Below, in pieces: positions 8,719 through 14,841 of a DNA stretch of 15,603 bases. Both the position numbers and the translations under genes were made by a program. Where the stretch lies: assembly GCA_036389105.1 (NCBI GenBank), contig DASVQK010000215.1, positions 1 to 15,603 of the forward strand, written 5' to 3'. Under the pieces are notes generated by a model. That model did no database searches, was not told the origin of the DNA, and worked only from the letters and a program-made list of their open reading frames with translations. The DNA comes from AC-37 sp036389105. Its GTDB lineage: Bacteria; Actinomycetota; Thermoleophilia; Solirubrobacterales; Thermoleophilaceae. Position 1 is the stretch's first letter. The number at the start of each line of letters is the position of its first letter.

Positions 8719-9537
8719 CTAGGCCGCCGCCCGCGCCGCCGGCACCAGCCGCAGGCGGTCGGGCAGGAACGGGATCAGCGCACGCTTGGCGTACTCGGCG
8801 CCGCCGGCCACCAGGACGCGCCGCAGCGGAACCGGAGGAATCGGCGAGAAGCCGTACTGCGAGCGGATCTGGTCGGGCAGCAGCGAGACCGTCACGAAGT
8901 TGACCAGCTCCACCAGCGGCTGGGCCACCAGCGGCACCGGCGGCTCCAGCACGATGTCGCGCGCGCGGGTGCGCGCCCAGTCGGTGACCACCAGGCGGCC
9001 GCTCCCCAGCATCTCGTCGCCGTAGGCGCGCAGGTCGTCCAGAGTCCGGGGCATGTCGCGCACGCGCAGCCCGAACAGGCGCCCCACCACCTTGTAGTCG
9101 TCCCAGTAGGCCGCCCTCTCGCCGTCGGTCAGGCGGCCGACGTACTTCTCGTAGACCACCATGCCGCTGTCCACCAGCGTGTAGAGGATCCACATGAGCA
9201 GCTCGGGGTCGTCCGCCCGGTACGGCGTGCCCGCGGGGTACGGGCCGGCGGCCTCCGCGATCCGGCCGCGAACGCGCCGGTGCATCGCGCGCACCCGGCG
9301 CGTGATCCGGTCCGCCTCGGCGCGGGTGCCGAAGCCGATCGTGCTCATCGTCTCCGCCGTGCGCGCCAGCCGGTCGTAGGGCTCCTCCAGCGCGCTCGAG
9401 TGCGCCAGCAGCCCGGACACCGCCAGCGGGTGCGCCGCCTGCATCAGCAGCGCGCGCGGGCCGGACAGGGCGATCGCGCGCTCGCGGTGCACTCGGCGGA
9501 GCATCGAGCCGTCGTGGAAGTAGCCGGCGGACGCCAT
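8719..9537 (-). CDS. DUF2236 / MpaB-family oxygenase-like protein
   Basis: A 272-residue protein of the DUF2236 family, which includes the rubber oxygenase Lcp and the MpaB-type proteins; characterised members bind b-type heme. Typical blocks are an N-terminal QAAHPLAVSGLLAHS (33-47), a RAMHRRVRG segment (83-91), and DPELLMWILYTLVDSGMVVY (110-129) followed by YWDDYKVVGRLFGL. The histidines in the first two blocks are candidates for heme or active-site residues. No signal peptide or clear membrane anchor is seen, so it is probably cytoplasmic. The ATG start is seven bases after TAGCCT with no Shine-Dalgarno. The gene runs opposite to the siroheme/heme operon, sharing a 36-nt divergent gap. Substrate and reaction are unknown. 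Confidence 0.88.
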   Translation of the reverse strand: MASAGYFHDGSMLRRVHRERAIALSGPRALLMQAAHPLAVSGLLAHSSALEEPYDRLARTAETMSTIGFGTRAEADRITRRVRAMHRRVRGRIAEAAGPYPAGTPYRADDPELLMWILYTLVDSGMVVYEKYVGRLTDGERAAYWDDYKVVGRLFGLRVRDMPRTLDDLRAYGDEMLGSGRLVVTDWARTRARDIVLEPPVPLVAQPLVELVNFVTVSLLPDQIRSQYGFSPIPPVPLRRVLVAGGAEYAKRALIPFLPDRLRLVPAARAAA

Positions 9538-9544
9538 CCCACCC

Positions 9545-9550
9545 AGGCTA
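9545..9550 (-). promoter_or_regulatory. -10-like element of the DUF2236 gene (possible leaderless promoter)
   Basis: TAGCCT on the minus strand ends seven bases before the ATG at 9537. The seven bases between are GGGTGGG, which is not a recognisable Shine-Dalgarno at this spacing. No -35 could be identified in the 36-nt divergent gap. Confidence 0.45.
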
Positions 9551-9557
9551 CGCGCCC

Positions 9558-9563
9558 TAGACT
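9558..9563 (+). promoter_or_regulatory. -10-like element of the cofactor operon
   Basis: TAGACT, identical to the hexamer before the epimerase gene, lies ten bases before the ATG at 9574. The transcript would have no leader or one of a few bases. It is back to back with the TAGCCT of the divergent DUF2236 gene, eight bases apart. It is the likely promoter of the cofactor operon. Confidence 0.5.
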
Positions 9564-9573
9564 GGAACGGACC

Positions 9574-10311
9574 ATGCCGGCCCAGGCCTACGCGGGTAAG
9601 GAGTGCGTCTGCCAGCACCGTCGCGGCATCTGCGACCAGACGTGCGTGCGCGACATGCTCGACACGCCGCTGTACATCGCGTGCCTGCGGCTGTCCGGGC
9701 GCTCGTGCCTGGTGGTGGGCGGGGGCGACGTGGGCCTCGAGAAGGTCGAGGGCCTCTTGGCCTGCGACGCCGACGTGACGGTGATCGCGCCCGACGCCTG
9801 CGCGGGGGTCCGGGAGCTGGCGGACGAGGGCTCGATCCGCTGGGAGCGGCGCGAGTACCGGCCGGGCGACCTGGACGGCAGGTTCATGGCGATCGCGGCC
9901 ACCGACGCGACCGACGTGAACATCGCCGTGTACGACGAGGCGGAGCGGCGCGCGATGCTGGTCAATGTCGTGGACGTGCCGCCGCTGTGCAACTTCATCC
10001 TGCCGGCCATCGTGCGCAGCGGCCCGCTGGCCATCGCCATCTCCACGGCCGGCGCCAGCCCCGCGCTGGCCAAGCGGATGAAGCGCGAGATCGCGGAGAG
10101 CTTCGGGGAGCCCTACGCGCGCCTGGCGGTGCTGCTCAACGACGCGCGCGGGTGGGCCAAGGCCACGCTGCCCACCTACCAGGACCGCAAGGTCTTCTTC
10201 GAGTCGATCGTGAACGGCGACCCCGACCCGGTCGAGCTGCTCCGCGCCGGGGACGAGCAGGCGGTGCGCGACCTGATCGCCGCCGCGCAGCGAACCTCGG
10301 TTCCCGCATAG
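9574..10311 (+). CDS. precorrin-2 dehydrogenase / sirohydrochlorin ferrochelatase (CysG N-terminal/Met8 type)
   Basis: A 245-residue protein matching the stand-alone siroheme synthase N-terminal domain, which oxidises precorrin-2 to sirohydrochlorin with NAD+ and may insert Fe(II). The Rossmann fold is seen in CLVVGGGDVGLEKVEGLL, with VTVIAPD after it; AATDATDVN (the family AATDD block with the catalytic Asp), NVVDVPPLCNFILPA and ISTAGASPALAKRMKREIAE complete the pattern. No uroporphyrinogen methyltransferase domain is fused, so CobA must be encoded elsewhere. An unusual N-terminal stretch of about 28 residues holds C11, C13, C20, C24 and H15. A start at ATG 9655 would remove it and would fit the usual family start, but codon bias and the upstream -10 favour 9574. 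It is the first gene of the cofactor operon. Confidence 0.9.
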   Translation: MPAQAYAGKECVCQHRRGICDQTCVRDMLDTPLYIACLRLSGRSCLVVGGGDVGLEKVEGLLACDADVTVIAPDACAGVRELADEGSIRWERREYRPGDLDGRFMAIAATDATDVNIAVYDEAERRAMLVNVVDVPPLCNFILPAIVRSGPLAIAISTAGASPALAKRMKREIAESFGEPYARLAVLLNDARGWAKATLPTYQDRKVFFESIVNGDPDPVELLRAGDEQAVRDLIAAAQRTSVPA

Positions 10312-10349
10312 AGGGCCTCTCCCACATAGACGAGCACGGCCGCGCGCGC

Positions 10350-10778
10350 ATGGTGGACGTGGGCGGCAAGGACGTGACCGACCGCCGCGCGGTCGCGCGG
10401 TCGGTGGTGCGCATGTCGCCTGAGACCGCCGCCACCGTCGAGCGGGGCGACGCGCCGAAGGGCGACGTGCTGGGCACCGCTCGCATCGCGGGCATCCAGG
10501 CCGCCAAGCGCACCGCCGAGCTGATCCCGCTCTGCCACCCGCTGCCGCTGTCGTTCGTGGACGTGGCGGCGGAGCTGGACGCCGCCGCCGGCACCGTGAC
10601 CCTGACCGCGGAGGCGCGCACCAGCGGCCGCACCGGCGTGGAGATGGAGGCGATGACCGCCGCGACCGTGGCCGCGCTCGCCGTCTACGACATGGTGAAG
10701 GGGTTGGAGCGCGGCGTGGAGGTGGCCGAGGTGGCGCTGCTCGAGAAGACGGGCGGCAAGCGGGACTGGCGCCGCTGA
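10350..10778 (+). CDS. moaC: cyclic pyranopterin monophosphate synthase MoaC (start uncertain; true start probably upstream)
   Basis: MoaC converts the MoaA product, 3',8-cyclo-7,8-dihydro-GTP, to cyclic pyranopterin monophosphate in molybdenum cofactor synthesis. Family blocks are MVDVGGKDVT, KGDVLGTARIAGIQAAKRT, ELIPLCHPLPLS, SGRTGVEMEAMTA and AVYDMVKG, which carries the conserved Asp and Lys. The first standard start is ATG at 10350, giving 142 residues. However, the frame upstream reads LSHIDEHGRAR, which is the conserved MoaC N-terminus, and no ATG, GTG, TTG or CTG precedes it in this frame. An ATA at 10308 would overlap the preceding gene's TAG as ATAG and give 156 residues. Translation may therefore begin at a non-standard codon. 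The TGA overlaps the next gene's ATG by one base. Confidence 0.92.
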   Translation: MVDVGGKDVTDRRAVARSVVRMSPETAATVERGDAPKGDVLGTARIAGIQAAKRTAELIPLCHPLPLSFVDVAAELDAAAGTVTLTAEARTSGRTGVEMEAMTAATVAALAVYDMVKGLERGVEVAEVALLEKTGGKRDWRR

Positions 10779-11242
10779 TGCGCGCTGCGGTGCTCACGAT
10801 CTCCAGCAGCGTGTCCGCGGGGGACGCCGAGGACGTGTCCGGGCCCGAGCTCGTGCGGCTGTGCGAGGCGGCCGGCCTGGAGGTCCAGCACGAGACGCTG
10901 CCCGACGACCGGGCGGCGATCGCGGAGGCCCTGGCGCGGCTGGCGGACCGCCAGAGCGTCCGGTTCGTGTTCACCACCGGCGGCACCGGCATGACCCCGG
11001 ACGACGTGACCCCCGAGGCCACGATCGACGTGATCGACCGCCCCGCGCCGGGGTACGCGGAGACGATCCGGGCCGAGTCGCGCGCGCACACGCCGCTCGG
11101 CATCCTCACGCGCGGGGTCTCCGGCATCCGCGGGCGCACCCTCATCGTGAACCTGCCCGGCTCGCCCAAGGCCATCGCCCAGTCGTGGCCGGTGATCGAG
11201 CCGACGCTGAAGCACGCCGCCCAGACGCTCGAGCGTGGCTGA
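10778..11242 (+). CDS. molybdopterin adenylyltransferase / MoaB-MogA family
   Basis: A 154-residue MogA/MoaB-type protein that adenylylates molybdopterin, the step before molybdate insertion. The family signature is seen in FVFTTGGTGMTPDDVTPEAT (about 67-86), and RTLIVNLPGSPKA near residue 130 is the second conserved block of the molybdopterin-binding fold. Length is near the usual 150-190 residues. In organisms that also use a MoeA-type molybdotransferase, that gene would be elsewhere. The ATG overlaps the moaC stop (TGATG), and the last eight bases overlap the start of ccmA. MogA and MoaB cannot be separated by eye. Confidence 0.92.
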   Translation: MRAAVLTISSSVSAGDAEDVSGPELVRLCEAAGLEVQHETLPDDRAAIAEALARLADRQSVRFVFTTGGTGMTPDDVTPEATIDVIDRPAPGYAETIRAESRAHTPLGILTRGVSGIRGRTLIVNLPGSPKAIAQSWPVIEPTLKHAAQTLERG

Positions 11243-11909
11243 CGCGATCGCGCTCGACGGGCTCGAGCGCCGCTACGGGGACCGCCCGGCGCTGTCCGGC
11301 GTGTCCGTCCGCGTGGCCGAGGGCCAGACGCTGGCCGTGTTCGGCCCGAACGGCGCCGGCAAGACCACGCTGCTGCGCGTCCTCGCGACGCTGCTGCGCC
11401 CGCACGCCGGCAGCGTGTCGGTGCTCGGCTCGGAGCTGCCCGGCGAGTCCTGGCGCGCGCGGGCCCGGATCGGGCTCCTCGGGCACGAGCCGCTGCTGTA
11501 CCCGGACCTGACCGCGCGGGAGAACCTGCGCTTCCACGCGCGGCTGCACGGCGTCGCGCTCGACCGCGTGGACGAGCTGTTGCGCGCGGTGGGCATGGAG
11601 CGGCGCGCCGGCGACCCGGTGCGCGAGCTGTCGCGCGGGATGGTGCAGCGGGTGGCCGCGGCGCGCGCCGTGCTGCACGACCCGGCGCTGCTGCTGCTCG
11701 ACGAGCCGCGCGCGGGGCTCGACCCCGGCGCGTCCGAGCAGCTGGAGCCCCTGATCGGCCGCTCGTCCGGACGCACGCGCGTGCTGGTGACGCACGACGT
11801 GGAGCGCGGCCTGGCCGAGGCGGACGTGGTGCTCGGCCTGCGCGCCGGGCGCGCCGAGGTGTCCGGCCCCGGGGCGGACGCCGCCGCGATCCGGAGCCTG
11901 TTCGCGTGA
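11235..11909 (+). CDS. ccmA: cytochrome c maturation ABC transporter ATP-binding protein CcmA
   Basis: A 224-residue ABC ATPase of the CcmA type. With CcmB it forms the CcmABCD complex, which uses ATP to release holo-CcmE or move heme to the outer face of the membrane. Motifs are Walker A GPNGAGKT (37-44), the region of the Q-loop LLGHEPLLYPDLTARENL (81-98; Glu where a Gln is common), signature LSRGMVQ (132-138; usual form LSGGQ), Walker B LLLLDEP (152-158) and H-loop VTHD with H187. The start is GTG at 11235, overlapping the preceding gene by eight bases. It ends in a GTGA overlap with ccmB. A generic ABC ATPase would be possible from sequence alone; the neighbours settle it. Confidence 0.92.
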   Translation: MADAIALDGLERRYGDRPALSGVSVRVAEGQTLAVFGPNGAGKTTLLRVLATLLRPHAGSVSVLGSELPGESWRARARIGLLGHEPLLYPDLTARENLRFHARLHGVALDRVDELLRAVGMERRAGDPVRELSRGMVQRVAAARAVLHDPALLLLDEPRAGLDPGASEQLEPLIGRSSGRTRVLVTHDVERGLAEADVVLGLRAGRAEVSGPGADAAAIRSLFA

Positions 11910-12580
11910 TCCGGCCCGCCTGGGCGATCCTGCGCAAGGACCTGCGGCTGGAGCTCCGCACGCGCGAGTCGGTGCCCGCGATGGCCCTGTTCTCGCTCAC
12001 GGTGTTCGTGCTGTTCCACTTCGGGCTGCACCGCGACGCGCTCGAGGGCGCGCTGGCGTCGGGCGTCCTGTGGGTGACGCTGCTCCTGGCCACGGTGCTC
12101 GGCGTCAACCGTCTGTTCGCCGCGGAACGGGAGGGGCGCGCTTTGGACGGCATCCTCTTGGCGCCGATCGACCGCACCGCGGTCTACCTGGCCAAGGCCG
12201 CCGGGCTCTTCCTCTACCTGGTGCTGCTGGAGCTGGTGGCGGTGCCGGCCTTCGCGCTGCTGCTGCTGCGGCCGGGAATCGGCGGCGCGCTGCCGGAGCT
12301 GATCGCGATCCTGCTGCTGGCCGACCTGGGCCTGGCGGGGGTGGGGGCGCTGGTGTCGGGCCTGGCCGCCGAGGCCCGCGCGCGCGACCTGATCGTGCCG
12401 CTGCTGCTGCTGCCGCTGCTCGTGCCGGTGCTGATCGCGGCCGCGCGGGCCACCGAGCCGTTCCTGACCGGCCACCCCGGCCCGCACGGGCTGGCCAAAT
12501 GGCTGGGCTTCATGGCGGTCTACGATACGGTCTTCCTGCTGCTCGCAATCGCCGTTTTCGACTACCTCCTCGAGGACTGA
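11906..12580 (+). CDS. ccmB: heme exporter permease CcmB
   Basis: A 224-residue integral membrane protein, the permease partner of CcmA in cytochrome c maturation. The N-terminus AWAILRKDLRLELRTRESV is the typical cytosolic amphipathic start of CcmB. It is followed by about six hydrophobic helices (about 25-43, 48-66, 93-122, 131-152, 160-180, 200-221). The conserved cytosolic loop NRLFAAEREGRALDGILLAP (about 68-87) matches the family's FxxExxxGxLDxLLLxP pattern. The start is GTG at 11906, sharing GTGA with the ccmA stop; GGAG lies nine bases upstream. Leu-rich stretches are encoded by runs of CTG codons. Confidence 0.93.
   Translation: MIRPAWAILRKDLRLELRTRESVPAMALFSLTVFVLFHFGLHRDALEGALASGVLWVTLLLATVLGVNRLFAAEREGRALDGILLAPIDRTAVYLAKAAGLFLYLVLLELVAVPAFALLLLRPGIGGALPELIAILLLADLGLAGVGALVSGLAAEARARDLIVPLLLLPLLVPVLIAAARATEPFLTGHPGPHGLAKWLGFMAVYDTVFLLLAIAVFDYLLED
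12572..12576 (+). promoter_or_regulatory. Shine-Dalgarno positioned for a CTG start of ccmC
   Basis: GAGGA at the end of ccmB is followed after exactly five bases by CTG at 12582, the preferred start of ccmC. The first ATG in frame is at 12642, 60 bases further, with no comparable site. Confidence 0.55.
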
Positions 12581-12581
12581 A

Positions 12582-13334
12582 CTGAAGCCCAGACCTCTTT
12601 TCGGACGCGGGCTTCGAGCCCTCGCAATAGCCACCGCGATCATGCTCGCGGCGGCCACGGCGCTGATCTTCTTCTACGCCCCGCTCGAGGCCGACCAGGG
12701 CGTGCGGCAGAAGATCTTCTACGTGCACGTGCCCATGGCGATCGTGGCCCTGTGCGGCTTCGTGGCCGGCGGCGTGATGGCCATCCAGCACCTGCGCACG
12801 CGCGACCGCTCGTGGGACATGCGCTCCTACGTGGCCATCCACCTCTCGATCGTGCTGGCCGTGGGCGTGCTCGTGACCGGCGCCATCTGGGCGCACACGT
12901 CGTGGGGCGTCTGGTGGGACTGGAACGAGCCCGTGCTGGTCTCGTTCCTGATCGTGTTCCTCCTCTACTGCTGCTACCAGCCGCTCCGCTTCTCGATCTC
13001 CGACCCCGAGCGCCAGGCGCGCTATGCCTCGGTGTTCGCCATCGCCGCCGGGGCGTTCGTGCCGATCAACTTCGCCGCCGTCCGGCTGGCCGCGCCGCAC
13101 GTGCACCCGCGCGTGCTGTCGGAGACCGGGGGCAACCTGCCCGGCAAGATGATGCTGGCCTTCTACGTGTCGCTGGCGGGCATGGCCCTCCTGTACGTCA
13201 CGCTCTGGAAGCTGGAGCTGACGTCCAAGAACGCGGCGGAGCAGCTCAAGCGCCTGCGCGCGCGCTTCGACCAGACGCCGCCGGGCGAGCCGCCGCTGGC
13301 CGACGCCCCGCGCGAGCCGGTGGAGGTCGCGTGA
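12582..13334 (+). CDS. ccmC: heme exporter protein CcmC (probable CTG start)
   Basis: A 250-residue CcmC-type heme handling protein. It binds heme with its tryptophan-rich WWD domain and two external histidines and passes it to CcmE. The WWD motif reads WGVWWDW (108-114). Candidate heme ligands are H49 in YVHVP and H173/H175 in PHVHPRVL. Six hydrophobic helices are present, with a hydrophilic C-terminal tail of about 50 residues. I place the start at CTG 12582: it has a well-spaced GAGGA and gives a basic KPRPLFGRGLR leader before the first helix. The ATG at 12642 would begin inside that helix and drop the positive leader. The gene starts one base after the ccmB stop, and its TGA overlaps the ccmD ATG. 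Confidence 0.9.
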   Translation: MKPRPLFGRGLRALAIATAIMLAAATALIFFYAPLEADQGVRQKIFYVHVPMAIVALCGFVAGGVMAIQHLRTRDRSWDMRSYVAIHLSIVLAVGVLVTGAIWAHTSWGVWWDWNEPVLVSFLIVFLLYCCYQPLRFSISDPERQARYASVFAIAAGAFVPINFAAVRLAAPHVHPRVLSETGGNLPGKMMLAFYVSLAGMALLYVTLWKLELTSKNAAEQLKRLRARFDQTPPGEPPLADAPREPVEVA

Positions 13335-13501
13335 TGGCCGCCCTCGTGCTCGCCTCGACGGCCGGCAAGTACGTGGCGGCCGCTTACCTGGTCTTCCTCG
13401 CGCTCGTGCTGGTCTACGTCGCGATCATCGCGGCCAAGATCGCGCGCATCGAGCGCGAGCTGTCCACCCTGGCCGAGCTGGCGGAGAAGCGCGGCCGATG
13501 A
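13334..13501 (+). CDS. ccmD: small single-helix protein, CcmD-like
   Basis: A 55-residue protein with one hydrophobic helix (about 10-35, YVAAAYLVFLALVLVYVAIIAA), followed by a charged cytosolic tail of Arg, Glu and Lys. This size and topology, directly after ccmC, match CcmD, which stabilises the CcmABC complex with CcmE. Sequence similarity in the CcmD family is weak, so the call rests mainly on position and shape. The ATG overlaps the ccmC stop (TGATG), with GGAGG seven bases upstream, and its TGA overlaps the hemA ATG (ATGA). The protein is easily missed because of its size. Confidence 0.8.
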   Translation: MAALVLASTAGKYVAAAYLVFLALVLVYVAIIAAKIARIERELSTLAELAEKRGR

Positions 13502-14841
13502 GCGTCGACCTGCTCGCCCTCGGCGTGTCGCACAAGACCGCGCCCGTTGCACTGCGCGAGCGGCTGGCGCTGCCCGAGGGCCGCGCGTCCGGGTTCCTGG
13601 CGGAGCTGGTCTCGCACGCCGAGATCCGCGAGGCCGTGGCCATCTCCACCTGCAACCGCACCGAGCTGTACATGGTGGTGGGCGACGCGGTGGAGGCCGA
13701 GAGCGCCGCGCTGTCGGCGCTCGCGCGCCAGGCCGGCATGCCTCCCACCGAGCTGCTGGGACGCCTGTACGCGCTGCGCGACGAGGAGGCCGTGCGCCAC
13801 CTGTTCGGCGTGGCCGCCGGGCTCGACTCGATGATCGTGGGCGAGGCCGAGGTGCAGGGCCAGGTGAAGCGCGCGTACGAGCTGGCGCTGGTCGAGGGCG
13901 TGACGGGACCGATCTCCAACCGCCTGTTCCGCGACGCGCTGGGGGCCGGCAAGCGCGTCCGCACCGAGACCGCGATCGCGCGCTCGCACGTCTCGGTGTC
14001 CAGCGTGGCGGTTGACCTGGCGCGGGCCACGCTGGGCGAGCTGTCGTCGCGCCGGGTGCTGATCGTGGGCGCGGGCGAGAACGGCGAGCTGACGGCGCAG
14101 GCGCTGCACCGCAACGGCGCGCAGACCGTGTTCGTGGCCAACCGCCGCTACGACCGCGCCATCGGACTGGCCCAGCGCTTCGGCGGTCACGCCGTCCGCT
14201 TCGACGACCTGCCCGCCCAGCTGGCCGAGGCCGACATGGTCGTGACCTGCACCTCGTCGCCGCACCAGATCGTCGGGCGCGACGAGCTGGCGCTGGTGCA
14301 CAAGCAGCGCCAGGGGCGCAGGCTGCTGATGATCGACATCGCCGTGCCGCGCGACATCGACCCGGCGGCGCGTGAGGTCCCCGGCGTGACGCTGTACGAC
14401 ATGGACGACCTGCAGCGTGAGGTCGCGCGCAACCTGTCCGGCCGCGAGGCCGAGGCCACGCGGGCGCGGTCCCTCGTGGACGAGGAGGCCGAGCGCTTCG
14501 CCGCGTGGGTCGACAGCCTCGACGTCGTCCCAACGATCGCGGCGCTGCGCGAGCGCGCCGACGCGATCGTCGAGCAGGTGCTGCGCGAGAACGAGGCGCG
14601 CTGGGTGAGCATGTCCGGCGAGGACCGCGAGCGCGTGGAGACGCTCGCGCGGGCGGTGGTCAGCCGCCTGCTGCACGAGCCCACCCTGCGCCTGAAACAC
14701 GCGACGGGCGAGGACTCCTACGTGTACCTCCAGGCGCTGCGCGAGCTGTTCGCCATCGACGCGAGCGGCGCCCCGGCCGGCGAGCCGCCCGCGGCCGAGG
14801 TCACCTCGCTCGACTCCCGCCGCCGGCGGCAGTCGCGCTGA
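13498..14841 (+). CDS. hemA: glutamyl-tRNA reductase
   Basis: A 447-residue glutamyl-tRNA reductase, which reduces glutamyl-tRNA(Glu) to glutamate-1-semialdehyde with NADPH, the first committed step of C5-pathway tetrapyrrole synthesis. The N-terminal catalytic domain starts with LLALGVSHKTAPVALRE and holds the thioester nucleophile C52 in ISTCNRTELY. The GLDSMIVGEAEVQGQVK block follows, then the NADPH-binding domain with VLIVGAGENGELTAQAL and the C-terminal dimerisation helix bundle. The last 25 or so residues are an Arg-rich, likely disordered tail. The C5 route means that this organism does not depend on ALA synthase. The ATG overlaps the ccmD stop, and the TGA overlaps the probable CTG start of hemC. 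Confidence 0.97.
   Translation: MSVDLLALGVSHKTAPVALRERLALPEGRASGFLAELVSHAEIREAVAISTCNRTELYMVVGDAVEAESAALSALARQAGMPPTELLGRLYALRDEEAVRHLFGVAAGLDSMIVGEAEVQGQVKRAYELALVEGVTGPISNRLFRDALGAGKRVRTETAIARSHVSVSSVAVDLARATLGELSSRRVLIVGAGENGELTAQALHRNGAQTVFVANRRYDRAIGLAQRFGGHAVRFDDLPAQLAEADMVVTCTSSPHQIVGRDELALVHKQRQGRRLLMIDIAVPRDIDPAAREVPGVTLYDMDDLQREVARNLSGREAEATRARSLVDEEAERFAAWVDSLDVVPTIAALRERADAIVEQVLRENEARWVSMSGEDRERVETLARAVVSRLLHEPTLRLKHATGEDSYVYLQALRELFAIDASGAPAGEPPAAEVTSLDSRRRRQSR

Noticed and set aside
8719..12177. A 1152-codon open frame on the minus strand running from the DUF2236 gene across the moa/ccm genes
   Set aside because: Only the last 272 codons (from ATG 9537) match a protein family. 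The upstream part is Arg/Ser/Pro-rich antisense of the cofactor operon.
12240..12430. Runs of CTG triplets that look like a microsatellite
   Set aside because: They encode Leu stretches of CcmB membrane helices; they are interrupted and explained by codon bias.
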